A stretch of 64,000 bases of DNA from Ursus arctos (Eukaryota > Chordata > Mammalia > Carnivora > Ursidae): the NCBI RefSeq assembly GCF_023065955.2, contig NW_026622997.1, forward strand, positions 15,542,001-15,606,000. Direction: 5' to 3'. Made by a program: the position numbers and the translations under genes. Within the stretch, counting starts at the first letter, position 1, and each line of letters opens with the position of its first letter. The notes below the pieces were generated by a model. That model saw only the letters and a program-made list of their open reading frames with translations. It was not told the origin of the DNA and made no database searches. Positions 11,175 through 22,984 of the stretch are shown here, one piece after another.

Positions 11175-11705
11175 TCCAGTTTTTTCAGTACAACTTGTGG
11201 GAATGGGAGCTATTCCTGGCCTGTGTGAACTCAGGTACAATTTCCTCTAATCACTTTGAGTGATTCATTCTCTAGCTTCGCATGGTTTCATCACACACGT
11301 ATGATTATTACTCAGCCGACTGTTGGTGGAGAACCTTCTACCAATCTCTGGATTTCCCTCTGTGGGCAGCTCTCCTCTCCTCAGCATTCTGTCCTGCGAC
11401 GTCTGTCTGTCTTGGTGTCCTGAGATGGTCAGCTCCATCTTCTCAAATCAAAATCCAGTGGGTTTTACTTGAGCTCTCTCTCTCTTAGTGACAGAGCCTG
11501 AAATGACGGTTCTCTCACAGCAGCAAGCTCGGGCAATTAGAGGACTCACTTTATTTGTTTCTCTTCAGTCAGGATCACTATCCTCTGTTACCTGATGTCC
11601 AGTGTCTTGAAAACGGTTGCCTCTTATATTTATTATTTGTTTTTCATTTTTTCCCAGACAGGAGAATAAATCCAGTCTCTGTTACTCCATCTTGACCAAA
11701 AGCTG
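11175..11705 (-). mobile_element. L1M 5' UTR fragment
   Basis: Reverse complement of an L1M 5' UTR. Landmarks are GGATTTCCCTCTGTGGGCAG, CCTGATGTCCAGTGTCTTGA and AGGAGAATAAATCCAGTCTC, ending TTACTCCATCTTGACCAAAA. The last is the reverse complement of the L1M start region with an AAGATGGAGTAAC-type core. It is therefore the 5' end of an element whose coding part is missing on its left. Confidence 0.75.
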
Positions 11706-12024
11706 AATTTCTCCTCTTGTAAAGCAAGGACTATCGTGGGTTTTTCTATTACTTTACTTGAACTTAATCCTAAGAATCATGGAAAAGTGTTAGCAGTTCA
11801 ATAAAGAATTAGTAAACTAGAAAAAATCTGAAGAAATTATTGAGAAGGTAGCACAGAGAAAACAAGAAATAGAAAATTTAAAAAGTTATAAGAGACGAGG
11901 AGGTAGAATGAGAAACTATTATAAACTATTTCTTGCATGCCACTCTTTCCTCCTGGGATTAGTTTCCTTCTGACTAATGTACATCTTTTTTTTTTTTTTT
12001 TCATTCTCTCAGTGATGGAAAAGT

Positions 12025-12290
12025 CCATGAGTTGTAAACTGTCAGACTTGATTTGTTTGAAATTGTCTTTATTTCACCTTACTCTTGAATAATAATTGAG
12101 CTAGATAGAACTTTCCAGGTTGACAACCATTTTCTCCCATTACTTGAAGGCATTATGCTGCTGTTTTTTGGTCTCTTGTAATGCTAATGAGAATTCTGCC
12201 TTTAGTCTAATTGTTGTTCCGTTGTAGGTAATTTACCTTTTTTTTCTGAATGCTTTTAAAATTTTCTTTTGTTTTCAGTACCCCGCCACT
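12025..12290 (-). mobile_element. L1M/HAL1 ORF1 fragment
   Basis: Diverged reverse-complement ORF1 sequence: GAAATTGTCTTTATTTCACC, TTACTTGAAGGCATTATGCT and TCTAATTGTTGTTCCGTTGT, corresponding to L1M ORF1 motifs of the 'GTCTTTATTTCGCC...TTCCACTGTCTTCTGG' type. Weak but in the right order. Confidence 0.6.
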
Positions 12291-13635
12291 TGCTACTGAC
12301 CACGTTGTCAGAATTTCCTTCCTTTTTAAGACTGAATAATATTTCCTTACAGGTACATGCCCTATTTCATTGAAATTCTTAATAATTTTTTAACAAAGAT
12401 TCCTGCATTTTCATTTTTCACTGGCTCTGCACATTATGTAACTGGTCCTGTCTTTATTCTATCACGTGAGAGTTTTATTTGAAAAGCTGTAAAAGAATAC
12501 AATATAGGAGAATTAATAGTGTGTGCTTTACAAGATTGTTTCAAGAGTCCAGAAGAAAATCACCCAGCGGGTCAGACCCTTCATAGATATACCCAGTGTG
12601 CCCACCCCGGCCCCCTGATTCTCAGGTTGATCTCCCCCTGCCCCCAAGAGGGGGCTTTCTTTTTCAAATCACCAGAATGTGATTTGGAGAAACGCACACT
12701 CTACTTGTTGGAATCAGGAATGTCCTAGAATCAATCCCCTTCCATCCATTTGCACACCTTAACCAATGCAATCCCTAGGGCAATCGCTTGCAGCAGGACA
12801 TTTCCCAAGTTAAGCTAGGGTATCACTGGGAGACAGGAGTTTTTTGAAAGAAAGTCTAGGATAAATCTTGGCATTCCATATTCAATGCTCTTCAAGATTT
12901 CCCTGGTAGTATAATATGCAAACATGCTTTGTTCTTATTCTTTCTGGGTCATATCACAGATAACTACTGTCTCAGGAGAGGCAGGAAGTTTCACAACCAT
13001 CACACCAAGATCCATATTAAGGATGAGAAACATTTCTCTGATGACAGCACAGTGGGCTCTGAGCTCTCCCGCGGGGATGGCAATGTATACTATAATGCAC
13101 TGAAGTGACAGGCTGCCCTTTGTCTCCTTCCTAATTCCAGAACTTGACCAGAGGCCCATAGCACATAAAAAGTGAGTCCCTGTATATGTAACTTTTTCAA
13201 ACCACAGAGTCATTTGCTTCTTGATGTCTTTTCTCTGGCCACACAAAGACCTACTAGAAGCTTTGACATAAGGGTTTTTCTGTAACTTAGACTAATCACC
13301 TTTGTCAGCAGAACATACTGCATGAAAAAGTGAATGAGAATTAAAATATTTCTCTAATTTAAAGCAATTCCCAGAGTAAGAGGATGGGATACTGCAGGTT
13401 GTGTGTGTGTGTGTTGGGGAGGGGGTGGGTACTGTTCATAACATGGGTTTAGAATGAATGAGAGTATGTGAAATTGAATTGGATGACAAAACAATCCTTA
13501 GAGAAACGTCTGCTAGGTAGCTGGAATTCTAAGTATAAATCAAAGAGGTCAGACCTCGCTATAATAAAAATGCAGCTTTGGCTTCATGATTACAGCTAGT
13601 GTTTTTGATCTGGCTGTCAAAGATCCTGCAAATAA
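12291..13635. other. Unique sequence with a GT microsatellite
   Basis: No named repeat except a short GT run at 13399-13414. A 103-codon minus-strand frame (12935-13246) is open and moderately protein-like, but has no recognised domain and no convincing splice sites; it is not called as a gene. Confidence 0.5.
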
Positions 13636-13830
13636 TTTTTTTAAAGGTTTTATTTATTTATTTGACACAGAGAGAGAGAATACAAGCAAGCGGAATACCA
13701 GGCTGAGGGAGAGGGAGAAGCAGGCCCCTGCGGAGCAGGGAGCCAGATACAGGACTCGATTCCAGGACTCTGGGATCATGACCTGAGCCAAAGGCAGACG
13801 CTTAACTGACTGAGCCACCCAGGTGGCCCT
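13636..13830 (-). mobile_element. SINEC, older subfamily
   Basis: Starts TTTTTTAAAGGTTTTATTTA and has the body CCAGGACTCTGGGATCATGA. It ends CTTAACTGACTGAGCCACCC and AGGTGGCCC. No TSD is obvious, consistent with an older insertion. Confidence 0.95.
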
Positions 13831-14169
13831 CTTTTTTCTTTTTCAACGGGGCTACTAGAACATTTAGAATGTGGCTCACATTAGAGAGCACTGGTCTAGA
13901 ACCCATGTAGTTTCTGATACAAACCCACTTAATTTGGGACTTTTGGTATTCTCAGATTTACTCTTATCCTGGAGATTCATTCCATTCTGTACTCATAACT
14001 TTGGTCTCAAACACATCATTTGCTGGTCAGTGATGCCCACCTCCCAGCACTCCCACCCCCGTGTCTCTCCGCTGGTCATCTTCTCCGCATGTGTTTCAGG
14101 AAACGGGAGAATCATTTTATCTCTTTGAGGAAAATACCCAAGTTGACATTCCAAGGTGGGTTTTTTCTT

Positions 14170-14392
14170 TTCTTTTCTTTTTTTTTAAATTTTTTTTTAA
14201 AGATTTTATTTATTTATTTATTTGACAGAGATAGAGACAGCCAGTGAGAGAGGGAACACAAGCAGGGGGAGTGGGAGAGGAAGAAGCAGGCTCATAGCAG
14301 AGGAGCCTGATGTGGGGCTCGATCCCATAACACCGGGATCACGCCCTGAGCCAAAGGCAGATGCCCAACGACTGCACCACCCAGGCGCCCCA
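14170..14392 (-). mobile_element. Young SINEC with 17-bp TSD
   Basis: Full body (GACAGAGATAGAGACAGCCA, then GGGCTCGATCCCATAACACC) ending CCACCCAGGCGCCCC. Perfect TSDs AAGGTGGGTTTTTTCTT lie at 14153-14169 and 14393-14409. These fix the element ends and show a standard L1-driven target-primed insertion on the minus strand. Confidence 0.97.
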
Positions 14393-14842
14393 AAGGTGGG
14401 TTTTTTCTTAATTGAAATTTAGAATAGAGTGAATAGAGGCATGAATTGTCAAATTTGGCAGAAATTTTCTTTCTAATACCAATGAGTCTGTCAATCATAC
14501 CCTAAAGACATACACGACTGACAGCCACTGATGTCTTCCTCACTGTCTTGACCAGAGCAGAAACTATTCATGACGCCAGACAGACCATTTGTGCAAAAGC
14601 AGGACTTCACTAGGTTTTATTCTCCATCAGGCAGCTAACTCATAGTGTGAGGAAGTACCCAGAAGATGCTATGCACAGTGTACTCTGGGAAACTTATTTC
14701 ATGGATATATAATTGTTTTGGTGCCTGGAAGTTAAACGGCAGACAGAGGAGAGACACAGGAAGAGAGGGGGCAAAAAACTTGTAGGATTTCATTAGTTAA
14801 TGTATGTTAGAATATACTGTATGCATTAACTTTTCATTTTTT

Positions 14843-15035
14843 TTAAAGGATTTTATTTATTTATTTGACAGAGAGAGAGACAGCCAGCGAGAGAGAGAAC
14901 ACAGGCAGGGGGAGTGGGAGAGGAAGAAGCAGGCTCCCAGGGGAGGAGCCTGATGTGGGGCTCGATCCCAGGACTCTGGGATCACGCCCTGAGCCGAAGG
15001 CAGATGCTTAACGACCGAGCCACCCAGGCGCCCCG
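14843..15035 (-). mobile_element. Young SINEC with 16-bp TSD
   Basis: Typical SINEC body ending GAGCCACCCAGGCGCCCCG. TSDs TAACTTTTCATTTTTT at 14827-14842 and 15036-15051 are identical. Confidence 0.97.
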
Positions 15036-15051
15036 TAACTTTTCATTTTTT

Positions 15052-16682
15052 AAACAAAAGTTTTCCATTTTGATAGTTGGCTAATACATGAGTAATAAAT
15101 GCAATTTTATAATATTTTGAATATTTTATAATTCATTTGGTGTTATATTGAACAAAAGATATATAAAAAGATACACAGCTAACTTGTTTTTATTTTGTAT
15201 TTTATTTAATGAAGTTAAAGTGTTGAACTTATCATTTGAACTTATAATAAATATATCCTGTCATATCCCAAAATTTTGGATTCATACTTTTCTATAGCTT
15301 TTATTTCTGTAGTGTTTATTTCAACATAAAAACTTATTTAGGATTTTTTTTAAGTTTGATGGGCCTAAGGGGTACTATTCTGTTAATTTTTTCCCCCAAG
15401 CTCATTATTTAGAAACTTTTGAAAGCATCTTAATTTTTTAAACTATTTTTTTCTTGTGTGATATAGAATACTCTGATACTCCTTTGAAATACAAGTGATA
15501 GGTAGCAAAAGTAACATTTTCCTGGAAACTGCCTTTCTTGTGTAGTTACTTTATTGTGTCTGGGAGCAGTCATGGATTTTTCTGGATATTATCCAAATCT
15601 CTTCACCAGTGTTTAACATTATAATTAGGAGTCAGATCTTTTTTTCCACTGTAATTTCAGCTCTTGAATGCATTCCAGATTTTGTGTAGTAGAGTTTGTC
15701 TTTGCAACGAAGAACATTGGTCGTGTGCCTCCCCACCCCGCAGAGGGTTAATATTAGAAATTATAATACGTAAATGAAATATGGAAGCCTATTTTATTGA
15801 CCTCACTCATGGCCTACGCCTGAAGTAACCACTGAGTAAAAAATAATGTTACATTTGTTTTAATGCCTCTCAAGTAAATTGTGATAATGGTGTGAATGGT
15901 GAATGAACAACTTCATTTCGTCTACATGAAATACCGCTTCCTTGAATCCGCCTAATGCACCTGTAATATTGAACCAACCCTGGTGATTATTATGAAATGC
16001 AATCTCAACTTTAATATTCTATTTATATCTAGCTCTAGCATAACTGAACGGGTGATAGCAGCACATGCGGACAGCTGCTTACTGCTGAAACCTTTAATTT
16101 TCTATCCAAGGACTTTCTTTCTGGCCACAGGAGCATTAATGTTCCGTCTATCCGGAGGCTTGAGCCCCAATGCCAGAAAATTTAAACCCCAAGAAGTAGC
16201 TCACAAGCACTGTCAAGTGAGGACTCAACGGATAAACCTCACAGTTGTCTCGCCCCTTGGTTTAACGTTGAAGCATAAGGCATATTCTGCCCCAGCACTC
16301 TACAGACTTTATCACGCGGCGATATTGTTGAAAATTCATGTTCTGACTTAGTGGGTTTGGGGTGGAGCTTGAGATGATGGGAATGATACGCTTTGAGTAA
16401 GTTGTACACAGTCCCCCAGAATTCCCTGGTGGAATTCAGCTCCGTTTGCCCTCAGTGGAAGTTGCTGGATTATTCTTTAGTTTACTTCCCTTCTCTGTTT
16501 TTAAATTATCCCTTCCCTTACTAGTGTTTGCTATTTGCATTGGATCCTTATATTAGGGGCTGCCTCTGAGGGACCCCAAACTAATAAGACACATATATAT
16601 ACATACATGTATCTCTTGCTATCTTGATACCTATTTCGATCTTGATATCTAAATCTAGATAGATTTATTCTATGATCCATCT
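15052..16682. other. A+T-rich then unique sequence, no gene recognised
   Basis: 15052-15660 is strongly A+T-rich without a family I can name. 15780-16350 is unique and non-repetitive; it holds a 122-codon plus-strand open frame (15983-16351) with no domain, signal peptide or start context, and is best regarded as chance or conserved non-coding DNA. Confidence 0.45.
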
Positions 16683-16696
16683 ATGATTGATCTATC

Positions 16697-16727
<31 letters not shown>

Positions 16728-16750
16728 ATCTATCTATCTATCATCTATCT
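16683..16750. repeat. ATCT tetranucleotide microsatellite
   Basis: About 16 imperfect ATCT units with ATCATCT variants. A SINE landed inside it and duplicated 17 bases of the repeat, so further units follow at 16952-16968. Confidence 0.95.
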
Positions 16751-16951
16751 TTTTTTTTTTTTAAAGATTTTATTCATTTATTCGACAGAGATAGAGACAG
16801 CCAGTGAGAGAGGGAACACAAGCAGGGGGAGTGGGAGAGGAAGAAGGCAGGCTCCCAGCAGAGGAGCCTGATGTGGGACTCGATCCCATAACGCCGGGAT
16901 CACGCCCTGAGCCGAAGGCAGACGCCCAACCGCTGTGCCACCCAGGCGCCC
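16751..16951 (-). mobile_element. Young SINEC inserted in a microsatellite
   Basis: Body GACAGAGATAGAGACAGCCA to CCACCCAGGCGCCCC. TSD CTATCTATCATCTATCT at 16734-16750 and 16952-16968, wholly microsatellite sequence. Confidence 0.97.
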
Positions 16952-17534
16952 CTATCTATCATCTATCTTGACCACAGCAACACAGTGCAGTTTCTTAAAT
17001 CCAGGAAATGGAAGAACTAGAAGAGAAAGGAGAAAGACATCCAGGAGAGGCTGGAAAGGGAAAGTTGCTGGTCACCAGTCAAACCGACTCTCTCTTTCTC
17101 CTGATGTAGTTGTGGAAACGATTTGATATCATGGAACTCTGGTTAAAGAAGGGACCGGGCAGTTAGCTGTGGCTGCATAGATAGCGCCTATCCAGAAGTC
17201 CATGGAGTGATAGCCATTCTCCTAGGGAACATGGGCCAAGATCTTTTGCCTGATTCTATTAATTCAGGACACGCCATCCAGAGGGTTGGCCATGGGGGTC
17301 ATGGAAAGTAGGTAGGTCAAATGTTAATCTTGGAAAGGACATGAAAACAGCGTAAGCAGAGAGACCTGGGCCAGGTGGCAGGAAGCTGATGCCACACTTC
17401 CGGGCTTGTGGGCCAGCTCTGTAAAGAGGAGGAAAATTAGTGAATGGGCTTTGCAGATGTTCATCCAGGATTCTTTAGGGACTTGGTGCAGCTGATACAA
17501 TGTGTGCTACTTACCTTGTAGAAATGTGACTGAG

Positions 17535-17710
17535 CGCTGAAATTCTGGACTTTCTCAGCTCAAATCCCAACTCTGCCACTTCTGAATTTGCTACCTTCCC
17601 ATTTTAGTCAATCTCTTTATGCATCAATTTTCCCATCTATAGAGTGAAGACAATAATGCCTATTTCATAACATTGTGATGAAAATTAAATGAGATGTTAT
17701 GTATAAAGTA
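17535..17710 (+). mobile_element. MIR SINE
   Basis: MIR landmarks: CTCAAATCCCAACTCTGCCA, TTTTAGTCAATCTCTTTATG, TTTTCCCATCTATAGAGTGA, AATGCCTATTTCATAACATT and GTGATGAAAATTAAATGAGA. Confidence 0.85.
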
Positions 17711-18830
17711 ATTGTGTTACTATAACCAGCAGATAAGAGAGCCACCCTAATATATTAATTATTCCCATGCATGCTGGGAAGGTGGTGGGTGGTTGTTTCA
17801 TCTGACTCAGGCATTGTGCACACACGGACGTGAATGTGTTTAATATCATATTCATAGAAAGCCACTGGAGTGATAACACCGTGGTGATGTGAACCGATCC
17901 TAGTTATGACAGCCACGAAATCCCATCACTGTTCTTAGCTGTGCATGGCATCCCTCCCATGAAGTCTTCCCTTGGGCAAAGCAAACACCTGTTCTTGGTG
18001 AAATGCAAAAGGGAAACTTGGTTTAAAGCTCTTGCTTCCCCTTCTTGTGAAGCTTGGCAACCCTGCTAAAATAGTTCCTGGCAAGGCCCACTTTCAGTTT
18101 CTCAAGCTCAGCAGAGAACCAGTGATCCGAGGTCTCTTAGGGCAAAGGCTCAGTTTTGACCCATGCCACCATATTTGAGACTTATTTGGGGCTTAAAGAG
18201 AGGCAGAATCACTTTGATTTTGCCATCAGGATCCACCCTTCTCACCCAACAGTCTCACCATTTGCTGTGGCTTCTCCCCAGTGCCCTGATGGGTTAATAT
18301 TCCGGAAGCCACATTTTGGAAGGCCAAGGACAGGTCAGTTCTGAGGATCGTGCAAAAGAGAATCGGTCATTGTACTAAGCTGTTTGATTCCGGTGGTTCT
18401 TTCATCTGTTTTTTTGAAAGCAACTTCCCCTCCCTAACCAAGTTCTGCCCCAGCCTCTTGATGGGTCAAAAAAAGTGGATGCTGATGAAAATCACAGATG
18501 TGGCCATACCTCCCCAGCAGCAGTCGGGTCGGAGGTCATTTGGCCCCTTTCCCGTAACAGGTGGCACTCAGTCATCAGAGAGGCTTCTACTTTTCGAGAT
18601 GGTTAGAATCAAGAGACATTTACAGTAAAACATGGTCACTTTGCATTTCATTTTCTGTAAAGCCAACTACAAGCTATTTGACAGCTGTCCTCTTGAAATA
18701 AGCTTGTAGTGGTGGGTGTCATAGGTATCAGAAACAAAGTTTCAACTCTTTCAACAGTGTGAGGCTGCTATCGTTTCGAATTACATTTCGGCAGACCACA
18801 GAATAGATGTTCCCCCCACGCATACACACT

Positions 18831-18833
<3 letters not shown>
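17711..18833. other. Unique sequence, no gene recognised
   Basis: No interspersed repeat that I can name. The open frames at 18156-18628 are short, lack domains and are not supported by splice sites. Confidence 0.5.

Positions 18834-18875
<42 letters not shown>
18834..18875. repeat. (CA)n microsatellite
   Basis: About 21 uninterrupted CA units ending in CGTGG. Likely polymorphic. Confidence 0.97.
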
Positions 18876-18878
<3 letters not shown>

Positions 18879-18939
18879 GAAGTATGTAGCTAGAGAAGCA
18901 TGGAGAATGTGTGCTAATGTCTATTGAAGAAAGAGTTGT

Positions 18940-19240
18940 TAGTCAAACAGATTCCCATTTGCACTCTTCTACTATTAGGAAGGATAATCATTTGTTAGTT
19001 AATTAACACGCTGGCCTTGAAGGTGGCTCCCATTTGCATGGAAACACAAAATGTGTGTCCTCCCCTCTCCTTCCTCCCAGCTGGGAAAAATAAAAGATAC
19101 GCCGTTCACACACACTCATGAAGTTCACACATTTCATTTCGTTTTCAAAGAATGGATAGGCAGCAATTCTAACCTAAAGGATTCATACTGAAACCATTGA
19201 TCACAGAAATCTAAATAGGTCCTAATTAATTAAGAGTCTC
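18940..19240. promoter_or_regulatory. Candidate conserved non-coding island
   Basis: Non-repetitive sequence with homeodomain-type cores (TTAGTTAATTAACA at about 18996; TAATTAATTAAG at about 19221), an octamer-like CCATTTGCATGGAAAC at about 19031 and a related CCCATTTGCA at about 18955. This motif clustering is suggestive only; conservation cannot be tested here. Confidence 0.25.
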
Positions 19241-19544
19241 AACCATTCCTTTCCTGGGCTAACTGCCCAAGTTCTAAAACGCAGACCTGACATTCGTACA
19301 CCATGCAAAAACCTGGGTGCGGATACACAGAGACCCTGGGAGGGGGGGATCGAGCTCCAAGGATACCATCAGAAATAGAAACGTTACGTCTGACAGTCGT
19401 GTGATCTAACACCACTGCCCTATAAGGAAGATTTTCTCTCTCCACTTACTCTCCCAGAGGTAACGGGATTGCAGTGTGACCTCCTAGGGATGCACACATG
19501 CATTTTCCCCACACATACCTTTAGTTCAAGAGTCGTATTTGTAG

Positions 19545-19745
19545 CTCCCCTAGGAAAGAATCAAAGGCCAAGAGCGGGTGGCGCAGACTCTCATTTGGAT
19601 CGTAGAGCCCGGGCAACAGCTGCAGCTTGTCACCGGCATTGACAGCTGATGGGGAAACGCATTGACGATTTCCCTCGACCTCATAGATCATTAACGACAG
19701 AACGCCCTCCCACTAATTGGAGACCGCCGTGGTAGCTATAGTTGG
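19545..19745. promoter_or_regulatory. Candidate enhancer-like island
   Basis: A local CpG-containing, non-repetitive block in A+T-rich surroundings. It holds two CAGCTG E-boxes (in CAACAGCTGCAGCTTG and TTGACAGCTGATGG; the latter also carries the TGACAG MEIS/TGIF core) and a CTAATTGG homeodomain core. Function is inferred from motif content only. Confidence 0.25.
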
Positions 19746-19764
19746 TTTGATTGAAATCGCTATT

Positions 19765-20270
19765 TAATTTTTTTTAAATTGGGGGGTAAAATACATGTAG
19801 CATAAAATTAATGATCTTCACCATCTTTAAGTTCAGCTCAGTAGTGTTAAGTACATTCATATGGTTGCGTAACCCATCTCCAGAGCTCTCTTTATCTGGT
19901 AAAACTGAAAATCTGTCCTCATTTAAGCAGTGACTCCCCATTTCCAATCTCCCCCAGTACTGGGAAACCACCATTCTACTTTCTGTCTCTGTCAATTTGA
20001 CTAATTTAGCCAGTTCGTACAAGTGGAATCATACAGTATTTGTCCTTGTGTGACTGGTTTATTTCACTTAGCACAATGGCCTTAAAGCTCAGCCATGCTG
20101 TAGCATGTGTCAGAAGTCCCTTCCTTTTTAAGGCTGAATAATATTCCACTGTATGGATCTACCACAATTTGCTTATTCATTCCTCTGGGGATGAACACTG
20201 GGATTGTTTCTATCTTTTGGCTATTTTGAATAATGCTGCTGTAAACATGGGCGTATGAAATCACTTTTAA
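19765..20270 (-). mobile_element. L1M-type LINE 3' fragment
   Basis: Reverse-complement L1M 3' landmarks in order: GGGGTAAAATACATGTAGCA, TCAGTAGTGTTAAGTACATT, AACCACCATTCTACTTTCTG, GTGGAATCATACAGTATTTG, GGCTGAATAATATTCCACTG and GAATAATGCTGCTGTAAACA. Old, with no functional reading frame. Confidence 0.9.
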
Positions 20271-20572
20271 ATTACAACAATACAAGGCTCATCTGCCATT
20301 GCATGATTAATCTACTATCTGGTCCTCAAGTCATATATTTTGTAAAGAGTGTAAAATTGTTTTGTTTCAGGGAGCCCTTTTGATCCATGATACTCACTGA
20401 TACAGCTGAGTGTGGTTGGGGAACCTATGGGCACAGAGCAGAAATGAAGCTAACTGGTTGATTCATCTATCTCAATTTTAATATCTGCCTCCTTAGCACT
20501 TAATTTTAATTGTCCAAACTATTCCAGCTAAGATCTATCAAATGAGAAATACTATCCAATAGTTCTACCCTT

Positions 20573-21235
20573 TTTTTTTAATGATTTTTTATTATATTAT
20601 GTTAGTCACCATACAGTACATCCCTGGTTTCCGATGTAAGGCTCGATGATTCATTAGTTGCGTATAACACCCAGTGCACCATGCAATACGTGCCCTCCTT
20701 ACTACCCATCACCGGTCTATCCCACTCCCCCACCCCCCTCCCCTCTGAGGCCCTCAGTTTGTTTCTCATAGTCCATACTCTCTCATGTTTCATTCCCCCT
20801 TCTGATTACCCCCCCTTTCTTTATCCCTTTCTTCCCCTGCCGATCTTCCTAGTTCTTATGTTCCATAGATGAGAGAAATCATATGATAGTTGTCTTTCTC
20901 TGCTTGACTTATTTCACTTAGCATTACCTCCTCCAGTGCCGTCCATGTTGTAGCAAATGTTGAGAACTCGTTCTTTCTGATAGCTGAGTACTATTCCATT
21001 GTATATATGGACCACAACTTCTTAATCCAGTCATCTGTTGAATGGCATCTCGGCTCCTTCCACGATTTAGCTATTGTGGACATTGCTGCTATGAACATTG
21101 GGGTGCATATGGCCCTTCTCTTCACTACGTCTGTATCTTTGGGGTAAACACCCAGTAGTGCAATGGCTGGATCATAGGGTAGCTCAATTTTTAACTTTTT
21201 AAGGGACCTCCACACTGTTTTCCAGAGGGGCTGTA
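20573..21235 (-). mobile_element. 5'-truncated carnivore L1 with 17-bp TSD
   Basis: On the minus strand this gives the last ~80 codons of L1 ORF2 (20991-21239; motif YDPAIALLGVYPKDTD), then a carnivore-specific 3' UTR and a tail. TSDs CCAATAGTTCTACCCTT at 20556-20572 and 21236-21252 match exactly. 5' truncation is typical of L1 retrotransposition. The residual ORF2 C-terminus is nearly undamaged, so the insertion is fairly recent. Confidence 0.97.
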
Positions 21236-21304
21236 CCAATAGTTCTACCCTTATTGATATCAGTCATGGCTCATACTTGAACAGCACTTAAAATGTTTCA
21301 GGCA

Positions 21305-21371
21305 ATGAATCATGGAACACTACATCAAAAACTAGTGAAGTACTGTATGGTGATTAATATAACATAATAAA
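21305..21371 (+). mobile_element. 67-bp carnivore L1 3' stub with TSD
   Basis: Only the last ~67 bases of the carnivore L1 3' UTR (CATGGAACACTACATCAAAA, then TACTGTATGGTGATTAATAT and AACATAATAAAAA). TSD AAAATGTTTCAGGCA is present at 21290-21304 and 21372-21386. An extreme 5' truncation. Confidence 0.92.
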
Positions 21372-21386
21372 AAAATGTTTCAGGCA

Positions 21387-21560
21387 CCATTATTAGCTAT
21401 TATTCTATCAGTATACCTGTTTTACTAATGGGACAATGAGTCCAAAAGTAACGAGGCATCTTGCTGAGTGGTCCACAGGTAGTCAGGACCATTATTTGAA
21501 CCCAGGTAGTTTTGCTCCCGAGTTCATGCACTTTACCACTATACTACACTGTAACTCATT
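21387..21560 (-). mobile_element. MIR SINE
   Basis: Reverse-complement MIR: CACCATTATTAGCTATTATT, CTGTTTTACTAATGGGACAA, TTGAACCCAGGTAGTTTTGC and GCACTTTACCACTATACTAC. Confidence 0.85.
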
Positions 21561-21689
21561 TATGGATGTATATGGATAGATGTATGTATGTGTGGGGGGT
21601 GTATCTAAGTGTTACCTTTTGACAACCAACAATGAGAGAAGACACATGAGAACTTCAATGGATATTGCTAGAAAATGGTGCAATGATGT

Positions 21690-21920
21690 ATGATAGAAAG
21701 TACTCTGGTTTGGTCATTGAACACAGCTAGTTAGAATCGCAGCTCTCCCACTAGCTGCCTGGTAACATGGACCAACTGTTTTATCCTTTTGGCTTCAGTG
21801 TCCTCTCTGAAAATGGGGATAATAATAATATTTACTTGACTTTGCTGAGAACGCTTAAGGACATAATGTCTGTAATATAATTAGCTCCTAGAAGGTACTC
21901 GATAAATGTTAGTTCTCTTA
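21690..21920 (+). mobile_element. MIR SINE, nearly complete
   Basis: MIR landmarks in order: AGAATCGCAGCTCTCCCACT, AGCTGCCTGGTAACATGGAC, CTCTGAAAATGGGGATAATA and ATAATATTTACTTGACTTTG, ending CTAGAAGGTACTCGATAAAT. Confidence 0.9.
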
Positions 21921-22984
21921 ACTCTTATGAAGCAAGGAAAGAACATGATCTCAAAAAACAGATGCATGTTTTCCTGAGGACATGCACTGCAGAAACACAT
22001 TTACTATAAACACACTCCGATTTTCTGTGTACTAGAGCCCTTAAGAATTACATTGCCTCCTCTCTCTGTTGCACTCTGCTAAAGTCTAATCAGAAATACA
22101 AAAGACTTGCCATGTTGGAAATTGAATAGTAGGTCCTGATAAAATCAACTCCGTACTTACTTCAAGTGGGGAAAGAGCTCCAAATACCACCGCTTTGGAC
22201 ATTTGTCATAAATCAGCCTTTCATGCCAACGCAGGAAGTGCTCTCTCCCAGTCCTGACTCAAGGCCACTGTTGTGCAATCGTGTCTCGACAGTCACATAA
22301 TCGATTTTGCCTCTTCCCTTGGTTTAATGTTTTAAAGGGTGTAACAATTCAAATAATAGAAAGGATGATAAATTCGCTATTTTATTGATAAAAATTACTC
22401 ACATGGAACCTTATATGTTATTTGTCTAGTAAGTGGGATTGCTTGAAAAACATTCCTTCTGAGCTCAGTTGATTCAAGAAAGATCACCCATAGTAGAATT
22501 TTGTTGTGCAAGAAAGATTTCTTTGCAATGCCCGATACTCCGCTTTGACGATATACACAGTGAGGCACCAAGGGGACCAACGAGAGATGCATACAAATGC
22601 AGGTCTGCCAACTCTCAACAGACTTCCTGACAGCCGAGGAGTTTCTTCATAGAGATTGAAAGATAGCACATGTTTCCTTACACACGTATATAAAAGAAAT
22701 ACAGGTTTTACATTGTTTCTCACTATCCCCTTTCTCTTCCTTGTAACGTTTTCCTTTGAGCAGCATGTTTTCATTATATGATTCCCAAGGACTGATTGCT
22801 GTTAAGTCCAATACCAAATAAATGGCAAGTTTAAATGAGTTTCAGAAGTTTGGAAACTGTAAGAGAGATTCAGTCCCCATCTGTGCACTAAGTGTCTTGT
22901 CATCTACCTGTTTGGAGGTTCCAGGCTACTGATGGAGAAAAACGTTTGATTGGATTCAAAATGCAGGAATGGAAATGTGGGTTT
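21921..22984. other. Unique sequence, no gene recognised
   Basis: No named repeat. Overlapping minus-strand frames at 22395-22774 have no domain. Nothing further can be supported. Confidence 0.5.

Noticed and set aside
18834..18875. CRISPR-like or other regular array
   Set aside because: A plain CA microsatellite; no spaced repeats of CRISPR type occur anywhere in the window.
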